Positions 11,952 through 25,637 are shown, counted from the stretch's first letter. The stretch is DNA of 64,000 bases from Paramacrobiotus metropolitanus (GCF_019649055.1 NW_026570234.1:372001-436000); one strand, 5' to 3'. The notes: generated from the letters alone by a model not told the origin. A program made the numbers and translations.

Positions 11952-14900
11952 TCACTGCGCACCTCCACCACCGCCTGCGCCACCGGGTTGTCCTCCCAAC
12001 TGTCCGGAGAATAGCATAAATAGTACCACCGGAACAATGTACATCCACTGCAACAAAACGTTATCCATAATGAGATTTCAAAATTAACAACCTTCCCCCA
12101 TTCACACCCGTTCATTTACAGAAAGGCGCAATTTCGCGCTTCAACGTTCGCATGTGCTGCATTGACGTCAAGGTCATGGATGAAATACGGATTAAAAACT
12201 GTCATATGTTTAGAAACATAATCCACTAAGGATAAGGAGACAGTGTATATCGCTAACACTACAGCTTTAATATTACGCATTTAACGGCACGAGGTAAGCT
12301 TGTCGATGCGGTAAATCTGCCAACATATCTTTTCAGTTACTTTTAGCCATACCAGAATACGTTTATCCGCCTGCTAAATTTCCATTCACTTTTGCAGAAT
12401 GAGCTATCCCTAAAAATCACACCCTACCGACTAGCGCAGGGTTCAAGTGCTTGTGGGAATACTGATTAATTCTTACATGCATACGCAACAAACCTAAGCT
12501 TCATTTAACATGAGCAGCCTCATATTTATTTTTGTCACTCTTCCAATGATAAAACTATATTTGTCTTAATTAAATGCCAGGGTCCAGGTGAATTAAAGGG
12601 TCTGAGTCAATATAAACTGTGTGTGGGATACGAGTAAAACGTGAACTATGCCTAACACAAACATAAGAACCAATCTTGCCTGAACAAAGCACAGCAGTTG
12701 GTTCAGAGATTACTAGTTAGTTATCAGACTGGTAAAAAGATCAAACACTGCCTCAAGTTCCCTTGAGGCAACATTTAAATCTTGTTGGATTTCTGCAGCC
12801 ATTATCAAGCACACCTAACCCTTGTGCGTTAACATTTAGACTGTAAAATTACTCCCGGAAGGAACAAAGCCTGACAAATCAGGGATGGATATCTGGATTA
12901 CCTAAATACAGCAATCGCGTCAGTGTATAAACGAACGGAAACAGTAAAAACCCATGGAAGTAGCCCGTAGGCCGATGCATAGGCATATCGGTTTCACTGC
13001 TTTATAGACTCCATATCACTTAACCACCTGTCTACACCGGCAACTTTAAAAGCTCACAAATACCAGCGTGTATAAGGTAAAGTAATATTTGTAAACCGTG
13101 TCTCGCCGCACGGAAAAAATTCATTTATCCATACAGACGGCGCTAATTTTTTCGATAAACTTTTGTTTGGGGTCAGGACACTCTACGGTAAAAACCTATG
13201 CAAGAAAGATAAACCCATTTCAAAAACTGCACAGTAAAGCGAAAACCTCCAATTAAAACTGGCGAACATAGTGCAAGAACAACACTGGTTGAGGCAGAAA
13301 AAAAAGAAAGCTGATAACCATTAAAAACCGTTCTCGAATAAATCTGAAATGGTATTTTCCCACACTTTATGATCAAGTAACAACGTTTGTATTTAGAATG
13401 AGACCGTTGGCCTAATTTAAATTTTTTTGAAAGCGCTTTAAACTTGAAACATGCTACCTGCAAGGAGAATTCTACGTACAAGATCAGAACGCACTTTAAT
13501 CAGCCACTCAACATCACGCATTCAAGCATCACAGCGAATGGCATTAGAAATATTGTGAGAGTATAATTCTACAAGGACCGAAAATAAACAATCACTAATG
13601 CTAATCAAGCACCACCAATTTTGAAATTTTCCTGTCGTGCATCAGGAACAGAATTTAGTTTTCGACAAAAGATGTTTATTACCGTAAATTAATCAGCCGA
13701 CCTAGAATCTTACTGCTCAACATTGAAATGTGCCTGTGTAAATATTCACCGATGCACTTGGAAAGATTAAGCTTTTCACCAAAAATATTACAAATTACCG
13801 AAAATTTGAGACTTTAAAACCAGTAAACCAGAAAGCTTTAATCCAATAAATGATAATAAAAATTAATATTAGTTTTCCTTGGATCTCGCTCCTGTGAAGC
13901 AAGTCTAGTCAGGATAGGAGATAGTACAAATATTTTCAAAATTCAGCGTTTTTAAGTATCCATTTATGCAGCATAATTATTATGTCCATTTTGACTGGTT
14001 TTGACTGGTTCTGATCGGTCACGAGAACAGACATGTGGCGGCTTCTCAATATCACAAGTTTTACTGTTTTCTATTATCGCGGGTGCACTTTTGTTATATA
14101 GTAGGTTGTTAACTAATAAAAGGTGACTATCTCACCAGTTTCCATTTTCTACTTACATATTTCGCCAAAAATGAACGATTGTCTCCTGTTTCAGCAGCTA
14201 ACTTCTCCGCTTTTTCTTTCGCCAGCTTGCGTTTATATCCCTCTAAATCTGGGCTAAAGGTATAAATATCTTTATTAAAACACAGAAACCCCAATGTAGT
14301 ATTCCAATACACACCTCGGACCCTGATGACTACCATGCACCGTCACTAGTCCAGTTAACGTGTCAGGGGCGTCGGACGGCTCCTCCGGTAAGAGAAGTAA
14401 TTTCGGATCATTTCGATCAAGTGGCGATACTTCCACGGCATAAACTCTTCCGAATGCGTCCACATTAATTGTGATTCCGATAAGTAATCCAGACTTGCTT
14501 ACATCGTTCTAAAAGTAAATAGCATCATCTGGGTTAAATTTTTTCTGGCAGAATTCCTTTAACAATATAAAGCTCGACTGTACAGAAATTATCTCTAACT
14601 GCAATTTCTAAATGCGCAATTTAACTAAACTTACAAGCGGAATTCTGGATGACTAACTAACGTCCAGATCCTATTGCAGCGCACGAAAAATATACCAAAA
14701 CAGAATTCTATTTCTTGAAAATCTTTTTTCAAATTTCGTTCGTTGGTTTTAAGCAGACAATTATGCAATCCACACTCGCATACTCACCGCTTTGCAGAAA
14801 CACTGCATATATTTGTCAGTATGGTCAGAATCCAGCCTGGCTCGCAGGAAATAATAGTCGTCTTTATCCACGGAAGCCTGAATGAAAATCACAATAACCA

Positions 14901-16069
14901 ACGGTCTAAAAATTTTATCTCAACTGACGCTATGTTGCATCTTGTTCCTACTCGTAAGTACGAATATACACGTAAACTCCAACATCGATAAGTATAAAAA
15001 CCTCTTGCACAACAAAACACCAATTCCTTACCTTAAGCAATTCGGCTTCGCTACTGCTCAACTGATATGTGAACGACTGCGTCTGATTAATTCGCAGGGA
15101 ATTGGTAGCGAGCTCCGTAATCTTTTTACAGCGAAACTGGAGCTGGTCTGCAAGTCAAAATTACAATAATAACTGCTGTATATAAAGTGAACAAATTCTT
15201 GTAATTTTTTACCATTTAATGCGACAAGGAACAAAACAGTACAAAGCGTATTAATTTTATCAAAAGAGCAAAGTGGGTTAATAATAGAAGAACTGCATAG
15301 TGCATAGTACTGCATACCTTCAAAACAGTGTTGAAACGTCAAAGTCCCGCCCGACGATATCGACTGTGAAAGCGTCAAAGGAAAAATCTAAATTAAAGAG
15401 GAGAGACATTAGCAGAGACGGAATTCCATAAAAATTATTTCCCATGCAATACAAAAAATCAAATAATGTGGGCGCCAAATAAAAGTCAAATAAAAAGAAT
15501 AAAACAACACAATATCTGAGTGTTCTGTTAACATGTCATGTCACTGATAACCATTTTCCGCTGGCTTTTCTCACAAATGCATGGCTGCATCTTGCACAGC
15601 AAAATTCATCCTTTTCACTTCAAGTAGGATCGCTTATGGTTATAGTTATTTGATTTCCTGTGTCGCATCACTTACACCAGGTACGATCATACCGTATGTA
15701 ACTAATGTAAGTATGTTCGAGAATCAAGAGCGTACCTGAGCAGCAAAATGAAGAAATACAAAAATCGGGTTTCCGAATCTTTTCTCCATTTTCCCACTTC
15801 AGACTCCGTAGCTGTTCGCCTCAACTCGTTTCCGTCCGAAACACTGAATCTTCAAATTTTAAGCTGATATAAGTGATGGAATTCCGGCACAGTACTTTTT
15901 CAAGACGACTCCCACCAGCGCTGCTTCTGCACACAATGAGCGAAAACGAAAGGCACCAGATAACTACGGCTACAGGCCTACAGCCAAGAACTTTCGTATG
16001 AAATTCTTTCCGGGGGTCCCGAAGACAATCAAAAGAAATAACTTTTATGTACCGGCACTCAAGTTTCAT
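11952..16069 (-). CDS. EMC10: ER membrane protein complex subunit 10
   Basis: Seven exons on the minus strand: 15896-16069, 15318-15387, 15032-15147, 14788-14877, 14315-14508, 14157-14253 and 11952-12047. They total 837 nt (278 aa; human EMC10 is about 260). The protein has an N-terminal hydrophobic leader (VAVVIWCLSFSLIVC), a lumenal beta-rich domain, a charged helix (EGYKRKLAKEKAEKLAAE), then NRSFLAKY|WMYIVPVVLFMLFSG and a glycine-rich tail. The SFxAKYWMYI-PVVLF block followed by poly-Gly is the hallmark C-terminus of EMC10. As part of the ER membrane complex it helps insert multipass proteins and tail anchors. The last intron (12048-14156) is 2.1 kb, much longer than the others. The first exon is less sure than the rest: its donor (AAA|GTACTG) was picked by phase. 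Confidence 0.88.
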
Positions 16070-16870
16070 CTGGTAATACTCTGCATATTATTAGATAACC
16101 ATCAAATTACTGCAAAACAACAACGACGAAAATTATCGGTGATTATTGTGGAGTGTTCGCGTCGATTTTAATTTTTAATTGTTAAGTAAACAGATGTTAG
16201 CAGGCTAGCAGCTAATACGCATCTGCAGCCGCAACAAGCTGGCTGTTGGATGAAACAAACTCAACCCTATGAGAGCAGGTCACATTTTCCGGCTCCAAAA
16301 ATAATTAATTTTGAAATGAAGAACTGTGCCTTCGGTGGCGGTATCCGGCAATTTTTTATGCGATTGCCATTACCCTAATTTTGGAATTTCATGATTGATC
16401 TAATGATATAAAAATTGAGACGTGAACGTTATTGCCGTTTCATAAAATTATTTGTTGTCTCGTTGTTCAGTAGTAACAGTACAGCCCCTGCATTAAACAG
16501 AAAGTTCAATTCTTCCTACAAGTACTGTGGTAAAAGTTGCGTGTCTATTTTCGTTCACTGTCTACAGTAGTGATGTAGAAATCAGTAAGCAAACTGAACT
16601 CTCTCGTTTTACTCGAATTAAGATTGCTACACCAAATAAACGGAATGCAGCACTTACACAGCGAATGTTTGCCTCTGAGAAAGATCACAAATTAGATCAT
16701 GAATTTTATGATGAAACATAACATGCAAGGAATGCTAACAATGAGAGAACAAAATATAAAGCTGCTTCTTTGCAGCAACGTTCCTGAAAAACTATCGCAC
16801 CAAATAGCGCATGACTGTCAGGACATTTTCTGTGGCTTTCTTTGGTCTGAAGGCATATCTTTTTCCGTGT
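16070..16870. other. Intergenic between EMC10 (5' end) and ABHD2 (3' end)
   Basis: About 800 bases separating two minus-strand genes. It should hold the EMC10 promoter and the ABHD2 3' untranslated region. I see no further gene; the short frames at 16527-16956 are unsupported. Confidence 0.45.
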
Positions 16871-19678
16871 TCAGTTCCCAGCTGCCGGATATTCACTATT
16901 CCGGATTTGAGATCGTCCAAAAACGGCATCACTATATTCCACCACGAACCGGCTAAGCCACGACACCGGGTTTGGCATTAACAAGGAATCGCCCTCCAAA
17001 AAGCCCAAATGTCCACCGTGGCGTGTGACAACGAGCATAGACGTTTCATGGTTACCTAAAAGTATGATGCTTTTACCGGCTACTGCTAAGCGCTTGGTGG
17101 AAAGCAATTTCTCTACTTGTATGATCCTTCACAAAATCCAACAAATTCGGAGGAACAATGGGATCATCCAGTGCATTAATAAAAACCATAGGAATGTTTA
17201 TCTACAACAAAAACAACAATTACAAGTCTGCAAAATATCGTTACTAACCCGACTACATATTACCACACATCGTTTCCATAACGAATACAAGTAACAAACA
17301 ATTCCGTAATAGATATACCATGTGCAACTTCCCACTACAACTAAGATCTTGGTACATCTTGTCCAAATTTTCGTATCCCAATACGAAGCGAGTGAAATGT
17401 TCATCTATTTGCTCTAGACATGTAGCTTGGAAAACAGCGTCCATATTGATCTTTGGGTGGGTTTTCATCATATCATCGCTGAATAAAATATCGCGGTGAC
17501 GGGCAAATAGCTTCTTCATATTTCTTGTCATACTGAACATATAGGCCCTTCGCAACTGCTGCCACTGCAGCAGTAATGGACGAGATCGGATAATGTCATA
17601 ACCCTGGCACACGGATATTCCGCAGAGAAAACGTTTCTGAATTTCTGCTGACTCCGAAAGGTAGCAACTGACCACATTTGCTCCCATACTAAACCCGACC
17701 GCAATGGCTGTGGTTCCGGAATATTTAGCTAAAACATCGTCCACCATCGAGGCATACTCAGCCGTTCCGCCTACACAAAAAACATACATGACGCTATTAT
17801 GCATTCACAACCGGTCAAAAACTTTTGAGTCAACTATGTATGTACTAATGTACATACTTTTACACGCTCAGTCTTACTATGAGTAGTAAAAAAATCATGA
17901 CAACTAAAGCGAAAATTAACGAAATGACTGATTATCCGGTGAACCGTAAACGGAAAAATACCAAACGCAATAAGCAATTTTTAATAACTAATTTTTTAAT
18001 GATTACGATTTACGAATATGAAAAAGGCAAGCAAGTCAAAAGCTCGAAGAGTTTTTCTTTACTCTGCGAAGCGCATCGAAATATAGCGAATTTTAGATTT
18101 CACAAAACAAGTTCCGTCCAGTTCGACTTGCGGGTAGAAGTTGGCGTTACGGGTCGATTTACGTCCGTTCGCGACGTAAGGCGCCGTAACCTAACGTCGT
18201 TGGCTGACGCGTAAAAACTATCTGCCTTGCGTGGATCTGTGCAACGGCTCAGCCGTATGGCTGAGCGACAAGCCAGCGCATGCTGCCTGTGGATCTTTTT
18301 TATGTGCTCTAACCGCCTCCCCGAAAGCAGGTTGGTCACGCTCTCGGCACTCTCGACTCGATTTGTTTTTCAGCTGTACGTCCCTGCAAGTGTGCATCCG
18401 TACAAGCATTTTAAACGCTGTTCAATCTGGTAACGTACTGTTTATGTGACGCAGTAGTTTCTAGTGGACGGAGCCTGAACCATGTGAAATCTAAAATTCC
18501 CTTATAACTTACTGTACTCGCACGGAAAAATTACTATTACATAGTATTTGTATCAAACTTACAACAACTCTTACAAAAGTATCTGCTTCATACAAGTGAT
18601 AAAACCAATCTAAACTGTCAAGACAAAATAACTTACCATATGTGAACAGCCTGGGTGCGGTCAGTTTAACATCGGGAACAACTCCCAAGTGATTTAAAAC
18701 GACACATCGGTAACCGGAATTTTGTGCATAAAGCACAAATGATCGGATATAAACGCTCTCCGAGGAATTCGCGATACCTATTTTATCATGAAAATTACAT
18801 CTTTGTCAAATATGTTCTATTAACGAGCATGCCGCCTTACCGGGACAAACCAGGAAAGTAAGGTCTTCTGTAAAAATAGTCACGTCGGGACCTGGGTGCA
18901 GGAAAGCAAGATTTCAGGAAAACTGAAACTGGCTACCTTTAGAGGTATGTGGGGCAAGCGGCTCGAAAACATCGTAAGTAATTGTCGCTCCATCCTTGCA
19001 CAGCAGCGATGTCCGTGTTCCTTTTGGTAGCCAACGCTTCGATTTCCGGTTACCTAAAATTCCGTACGCAAGGGTCTGCCAATGTCCAAAGCGGCCCCAC
19101 AGAAGGGGTGGAACAAACCTGCGCAAAAAGTGATTTGACCAATGGCTGCAGTCCTACGATTCACAGAACTTGTATCAAGTTACCGGTTAAATACTACTGT
19201 AAACGATTAAGTACTGTAATTACTTACCAGTAAAAATCGAGGTTTACGAGTTCAAGAAAAATTTTATAAATTCTGGAATTATTTTTAAGTTACTCGGTGC
19301 ACAGTACATAGACTGAACAAAATATTCCAACTACTACCGATCTGCACGTTTATACAAACAACGCGACTGTACAATAAAAATACGTATTCTATTTCTAGTT
19401 ACAAATAACGATAAGTACAGTATTGGTACCATGTGTATTAATATTTCATAACTGTATTGTTATTACCTGTAAAATTTGTGTAACTGATGTTTTTATAAGC
19501 AGAACTATTATGCTTACCGTTTTTTCAAGATGGGTGTATTTTGGACCACATGATCATGAAGTGGAGACTCTTTTTTATAAAACAGCTCCGGAACCGTCGG
19601 CTGATTACATTCTTGAAGTATACCTCGAAGCCACCATAGAGCAGTTATCAAGGCCAAAATACAGATCTCCACCAACAT
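16871..19678 (-). CDS. ABHD2: Alpha/beta-hydrolase, ABHD2-type monoacylglycerol lipase
   Basis: Seven exons on the minus strand: 19518-19678, 18937-19118, 18841-18867, 18637-18777, 17319-17770, 17117-17201 and 16871-17055. They total 1233 nt (410 aa; human ABHD2 is 425). An N-terminal membrane anchor (ICILALITALWWL) is followed by PPLLWGRFGHWQT, DGATITYDVFEPLAP, VCPGIANSSES, SGYRCVVLNHLG and the nucleophile elbow GFSMGAN. The catalytic triad is Ser197 in the elbow, the aspartate in the DDP motif (residues 333-335) and His365 in HGGHLGF. The family hydrolyses monoacylglycerols and esters at membranes; in vertebrate sperm ABHD2 is progesterone-dependent. Notable are a 27-nt microexon and a 61-nt intron; with the latter removed, the spacing from DDP to HGGH matches human exactly. 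It is divergent from the TMED gene, with about 0.7 kb between start codons. Confidence 0.93.
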
Positions 19679-20393
19679 CGTGGCTTGCGCCACTTACTAG
19701 CAGCATAAAATGTAGGTATAACTCCGTCTTCGTATTCTCTTTGAATCGTTTGCTTTCAGTATTTTACTTCGGAAGAACGGAAATTAACGCGTATAATGTC
19801 ATACTAATAACCTTTCTGTTCTTGATAAATAACACCTTTGAAAGATAAAAAGAGAATAAATACTACAAATAACAAGTAAGTTATACATAGCACACCAAAC
19901 TTCAAACGCAAGGTTCTTCCAAGCGGGTTTCCAGTAGAGCATCCACTTTCCGCTGGGATACACACCGGCGTAAGACTTTTACTGAAGTATTTAACCGCGA
20001 CAAGCAAGGTGCCTGCTACCAGGCGCGACTTACATGTTTGATAGATTTATATGCAAGCAAGGCGATTCCACAACAAGTTGTCAATGGATTGGGAATCGAA
20101 TCAATCGATAGAGCATTCTGCGTAAACAAAATTATTAATAATTCAATGCCGGTACCTTCGTAGTCGCCATCCGCCCGGTGGCACAAGCAGTTCAGCTGAC
20201 GTGTAAATCGCGTATGCACTATGCGGATCCTTTACAGCTGCATCCCAGAAATTTCCAACTTTTTGGTTTCTATACGAGAAGTTTGGAACTGTTTTTATTT
20301 GATTCGTTGGTACTGTCAAACCACTGATAGTTCTGTTTTCATATTTTCGTTTTCATTGATCTAGAAATCCACCAGTATTTGTACAGTACCACA

Positions 20394-22371
20394 ATGCATC
20401 GAGCTCTGCTCACGTTGTTGCTTGTGCTCATATCATCATGTTATGGGTTGTATTTCCATCTTGGGGAGACCGAGAAGAAATGTTTTATGGAAGAAATCCC
20501 AGATGAAACCATGGTTGTAGGTAAGTCATGAGTGCTGCATGTTTCCGAAAGCGGGAGGGATGCGTAGAAGTGAAGTCGTTCAGGGGGTCTATCGTAAAAC
20601 AGCTAGAAGTCATTCCCGGTTGAGATGTCCTAAGAGTGGCGATACTTCTACAGCCTTACCTAGAACGAAATAGATATTTGAGAAGTGGTGCGCAAAGTAT
20701 TTTCGATTCTGTTCTGTGTATTTCAACCGTTTTTGGTAATATTTTGCTTTTTTTCGAAACTGATCGCTATTGAGTAAGGTAGACTGATAGACTTTTAATA
20801 TAAGTGCGCTGTTAATCTGACTGGTTTGCTTGACGATTGTCAACTACACAGTATTGTACACACTGGGAGAATGACACAGGTTTGTGATTCGGCGGTGATT
20901 AGCATACCTAATCTATTTTTTAGGAAAGTACAAGGTTGAATTTTTGGATATCAACACGAACTCGTACGTCCATGTTCCGGCTGGAATGGGAATGCATGTG
21001 AGTTGCAATTTAAGTTCAGCTTCCATACTGCTTGTGCTGCGTGGTCTTACTTACCCAGCTATCATTAGCGTAACAAGGCTGTTTTGCTGGTTTCTAGTAG
21101 GGATTTTTGGTTATAGGTGGAGGTAAAAGACCCAGAGCAAAAGGAGCTGTTATCGCGCACCTATGGTGCTGAAGGTCGATATACTTTCACATCCCATACA
21201 CCTGGAGAGCACACAATGTGTTTGTCGACGAATACTTCCCGGTGGTTTGGAGGGAGTTCTTTGGTATGTCTTTATGTAGATTACTCATATTGATCGGTAT
21301 GGCAACTAAGTTGCAGTTTAATATGGCATTTAAGTTAACTTCTGAACAGTTTTCTGAGTAATTTATTAATTCCTTATATTCGTAATGTCGACCGGATCTA
21401 CTTTCGAATTGTCCGTACGTGGGAATACGTTTCGCGGTTATCATTTCGTTAATGCCGACTGACAGCGAAATGCATCGCATTTGCACTAAGGGATTTTCAG
21501 CTGTAATTTGCGTATTCTTATTTGAAGCTTGTACTCATCTCGTTTAGGCAAAAATGTTTTACCTTTTACTACAAAAACTGATAGTTTACAAATTCGATGT
21601 ACATACCGTATTTCTCTGGTTTTTGGGGAAGAGAGTGTTTGTAAGATGTCAAAATCCTTAAGGTGCTGTAGCTTGAGAGATAGGACGGAAAAGAGCAACT
21701 ATGTAATTAACTTTTACACTCAGTTCTTGCATGATTCGAACAGTAAACCTGCAGTTGGAAGCTTTTTTCGTTCTTTTTGGTGTTCTCATGAGCACTCTTA
21801 TCATCTGTAACAGAGAGTCCACTTGGATATTTCTATTGGAGAGCACGCCAACGATTACAAGGAAATCGCTGAAAAGGATAAACTCTCCGAATTGCAGCTT
21901 CGCGTTCGGCAGTTATTGGACCAAGTTGACCAGATCACCAAAGAGCAAAATTACCAACGGGTAACGAGTGATAACACTTATGTCAACTTTGTTTGACTAA
22001 TGCATAAATGATATTTCGGATGACCGGCCTAGGAATTAAGCAAAGATATGTTATAAGTGCTTTAAATTAATGAAACGCTACTTACTACTTAGTTGTACAG
22101 AGCAGTCACTATTAAACGGAAATTTTTCTTACATTTAGTGGTCTTGCTTATATAGCTTGCCGCTTGCGAAATGTTTTCACGGCTGCTATCTTGTGTAAGT
22201 ATTATTATCGACTTGTTTTAGGTACGGGAAGAACGATTCCGGCAGACCAGTGAAAGCACAAACTTTCGAGTGTTATGGTGGAGTTTCATCCAGGGTGGCC
22301 TGCTTTTAGCTATTGGATTTTGGCAGATGCGACATCTTAAGAGCTTTTTTGAAGCTAAGAAGCTCGTGTAA
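20394..22371 (+). CDS. TMED9: p24-family ER/Golgi cargo receptor (TMED4/TMED9 type)
   Basis: Five exons: 20394-20520, 20924-20997, 21117-21263, 21814-21960 and 22222-22371, total 645 nt (214 aa). A signal peptide ([18 protein letters not shown]) precedes [20 protein letters not shown], the start of the GOLD domain of the alpha-p24 group. The lumenal coiled coil ([20 protein letters not shown]) leads to one transmembrane helix ([20 protein letters not shown]) and a short tail [13 protein letters not shown]. The tail carries the FF (COPII) and KKxx (COPI) sorting signals. p24 proteins cycle between ER and Golgi as hetero-oligomers and help package GPI-anchored cargo. Assignment between TMED4, TMED9 and TMED11 is not resolved; the symbol names the closest subgroup. 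Confidence 0.93.
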
Positions 22372-24103
22372 TCTCTTTTGCTGTTTCGCGGGATTTTCTT
22401 TCATTTGTGGGGGCGGTTTTTACGGTTTTAATTGTCGCCGGTATTGACACTGTTTGATGGACGAACTGGTGTGATCGTCGTTTAATTAGCGGCTATGTTG
22501 CTCTTGAACGCACGTTGTTTATAGTGCGATTGATTCCATTGTCATGCGATAATGTGTAAGCGTAGAACAAGACAATTAGCGCTGGCAGACCTTTGCTTGT
22601 TTGTTAGTTTGCCTGACCTCCCAGTGTTGTGGGAGGGTGTTATTTGCACGTCGTACACCGCTTTTTATGGAAAGATTTAAAGAAAGCTAAAACAAGCTTA
22701 AAAGCCAGTCATGTGGCACGTGCAAGTTTCCGGTTCTCTTACGGACAAAAGCAAGATAGGTGGGCACCGTATCGACCAGTTGTGTGTATGCGAGCAATGT
22801 CCGAACTACACAAGCACAAGTAAGTAATATTTTAAAAGTAAGCAAACGCTTTTTTCGTTAACCGGATCATTCATTTGCAGTACGGCAATAAGACAATTTC
22901 TGACCATTATCATGTACTGTAGAATTGCTGTACAATCACATGTACTGTTGGTGGTGCATGGGCGCAAACTTGTAACCGACGATGGTATTTTCAAAGACTA
23001 CTGACTCATAACACTCGAAACGAGCTTCGATGTTCTATCCAAACATTTAGACTGATTAACAGCAGTAAGCGACATACCCTGCTTTCCGTTAGCAAACGAC
23101 CAAACGGGAATACCTGGTATACTTTGCAGTTGTTAAGTTGTAGCTTGATATAAATAAATACTAATCGGTTTACTTTATTGTTGTTTGTTAACCTAATTAA
23201 TAATCTGCTTTAAATTAACAAATATTCTGGATATCGGTATGCTACTACCGTACTCTTTAATTTTGTTTTAGTATTTACTTTTCCATGGCTACTATCATGA
23301 TGAAGACTAACTACGTATACAGTCTACAGTAGTATTGACTTTACCTATAGTTGCTACTTACTGCAGTCGTATTTGTTGTTTGTTATTTTATACAAAGTTA
23401 CAAAGTAGAACGTATTTTATAGAACGTATAGTATTTGTTGTTTGTTATTTTATTTGTTGTTTGTTATTTTTATTTTATAGCCTTCTCTAGGACTTACTGT
23501 GTAGATGCTTGCAAGGCTCAGAACGGCGATAATTATAATCGCTTCTGGGATGCGCCTTCATACGGAAATACTTGTTTTGTTTTACTGTACTATAGCTAAT
23601 TGTTGAAACCGTACAATCAAGCCATTTAAAACATCTTAACTGCCGGCACGATTTACAAAATTATAACGCCATGCTCGGCCAGCCGTGCTGGATTGCATTT
23701 AAAATTTGTGGCCATTCCAGAACAGCAGCGCTACTAGCCTACTACGAGTACTCGTAATGCACTCGTAGTAATAATATTAGTGTACGAGTAGCTACCAAAG
23801 TGTACAATACAGACATACATTATTGTACATACATCGGCGGCATGGCGGACATCACGGTAGCTGTTCGCTCAGCGATGTGGTGTAGCATCAGCAGATTTTG
23901 TGGTACAGCGGTTGAAATATTTATGGCCGACGCGGTGATCTAAAACCAACAATGCCATATATTCATAACTCTCGCGAACTCGCCAGAAATTCACTTCGCT
24001 TCACCGCGATAGCAATGCAGCCATATTTTTACACGATGGCCATTAGACACCTACGTCAACGCGTTGACCATATCACACCCAGCGTAGAAGCTATCGCAGC
24101 ACT
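22372..24103. other. Intergenic, nothing coding recognised
   Basis: Contains TMED 3' untranslated sequence, AT-rich sequence, a short imperfect repeat (23370-23480) and several ACGAGTAC-type palindromes near 23745-23800. It should also contain the promoter of the downstream receptor gene. Confidence 0.45.
23365..23482 (+). repeat. Imperfect short tandem repeat, unit about 15-17 bp
   Basis: The motif TATTTGTTGTTTGTTATTTT appears at least three times (near 23368, 23431 and 23450) with partial copies between. It is low-complexity T/G-rich sequence with no visible function. Confidence 0.6.
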
Positions 24104-25637
24104 ATGTTGATTACAACGACAAGCAGTCCTCTGGCCATCTGCAGGACCATCATTCTAATCTGCAGTCTAATCCTTAATTTAACCGCCTTCCGGTCTCATC
24201 CTTGCAGCTGTACAAAAAAGCGCTGTCTGATTTTGCCGCTCTTCCTGATCGGCAATCTGCTGACCCTACTGCTGCACATTCCTGATCTCGTCCTCGCCTT
24301 TGGCGGATATTTTCCTATTGCACAACTGAAATGCTCATTTGTCTTTGTATCCTCGAGCCTGCTATGCGGATACTTTGTGGCACTGGGCATTCTGCGCTGC
24401 GTACTGATTCTGCCGGATCTGCGTTCATATCGTCCATATTTCTATGCCAGCCTCATCTTCACACCGTTGATAGCCGCCGGAATTCAAGTATTCTACATGA
24501 AAGCGGCACTGGAAGAGCCGTTATTTCTGCATTTTCGCATGATTCCCAACGATTCCGATAGTGCGGCCTATGCAAGAGAACTCGTGCTGCCGGTGTCCGG
24601 ATGTGCACGGACGATTTGCAATTCCAGCGATGTGATTCTGACCATGCTGGGAAATCTAGTTCCTGCCCTCATTCCAACGGTGTCTTTTATCGTATCGTTC
24701 CTTGTGTCATATTCATCCAGACGAAGAGTCCAGAGTGAGAAATATGTTGAAAGCGATATTGTGTCGTCATACACGCTGGCACAAGATTACTGTGATCGTG
24801 AAAACCACTGTTGGCAGGTAAACTATAATGAAAACCGGTCTTCTGTAGAAAAGCACTTGAAGTACGGAAGTATGTATTCTGGACTGGGATCTTTGATGAT
24901 AACATTAATTATTTATCTACATAACTACATTCTACATCGTGTGCGCGCAAATTACGATAGTAAAACTTTGTTCTACTCTGTATATTACTCGTATGTTCGC
25001 GCATGAGTGTCTACATGTACATGTAGCTTTAGACAACCGGCAAGCCAAAAAAATATATTGATAACCTTACATTTCACAAAATTAATTAAGATCGCAACGT
25101 CAGGATTAACATGAAAACAACAGACCAATGCAATGTCGCCATCGAAATTCCACAAGAATTATTAAAGCGAGAGTCAATCTGTACTCCGTGGTATTGATGC
25201 TTAGAAACTTATGCTTACAGGTTCTAAAATTCGTTCTGATCCTGTTCTTTGGATGGACTGTTTTCGCCAAACCTTTGACCTTGTTCCTGACTTACTTGAC
25301 TCGTTATTACGCTAGCAGCCGGATTGAACATTCATCAGTGTATTTTTGCTCAAATTTTTGGGACATCGGAAACAATGTGATTTTGTTTATTGCAGTATCT
25401 GTGGTGCCGTTTTGTTTGATTCTTTCGCATCGGTCCACTTGCAATCGCACATCCACGACTGACAAATATCACAGTGGACGTAGAAGCAAATCACTGCAAT
25501 GTGTTGATCGTCCGGTGGCCATTATCGGCAGTCCTACCGCCGAAGCGGATGTTGGGATGTTTACTTGGGACACCTTCTGCGTGTCCACACCTGTGGTCAA
25601 GTTGAACCAGTGCAACAACCATAGTTCAGTTACATAG
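24104..25637 (+). CDS. Divergent seven-transmembrane receptor, 376 aa
   Basis: Exon 1 is 24104-24817 (donor CAG|GTAAAC) and exon 2 is 25221-25637 (acceptor CTTACAG), joined in phase 0 for 376 aa. Seven hydrophobic segments are visible: AICRTIILICSLILNLTAF, CLILPLFLIGNLLTLLLHI, CSFVFVSSSLLCGYFVALGI, FYASLIFTPLIAAGIQVFY, LGNLVPALIPTVSFIVSFLV, VLKFVLILFFGWTVFAKPLT and a last one around NNVILFIAVSVVPFCLI. The cysteine before TM3 (LKCSF) and those in the second extracellular loop (GCARTIC) fit the conserved class A disulfide. The DRY position reads LRC and there is no clear NPxxY, so it is far from the canonical rhodopsin family. Ligand and subfamily are unknown. The long third intracellular loop contains SRRRVQSEKY. 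Confidence 0.7.

Noticed and set aside
13173-13481. 102-codon frame inside the last EMC10 intron
   Set aside because: No domain. The composition looks like non-coding sequence.
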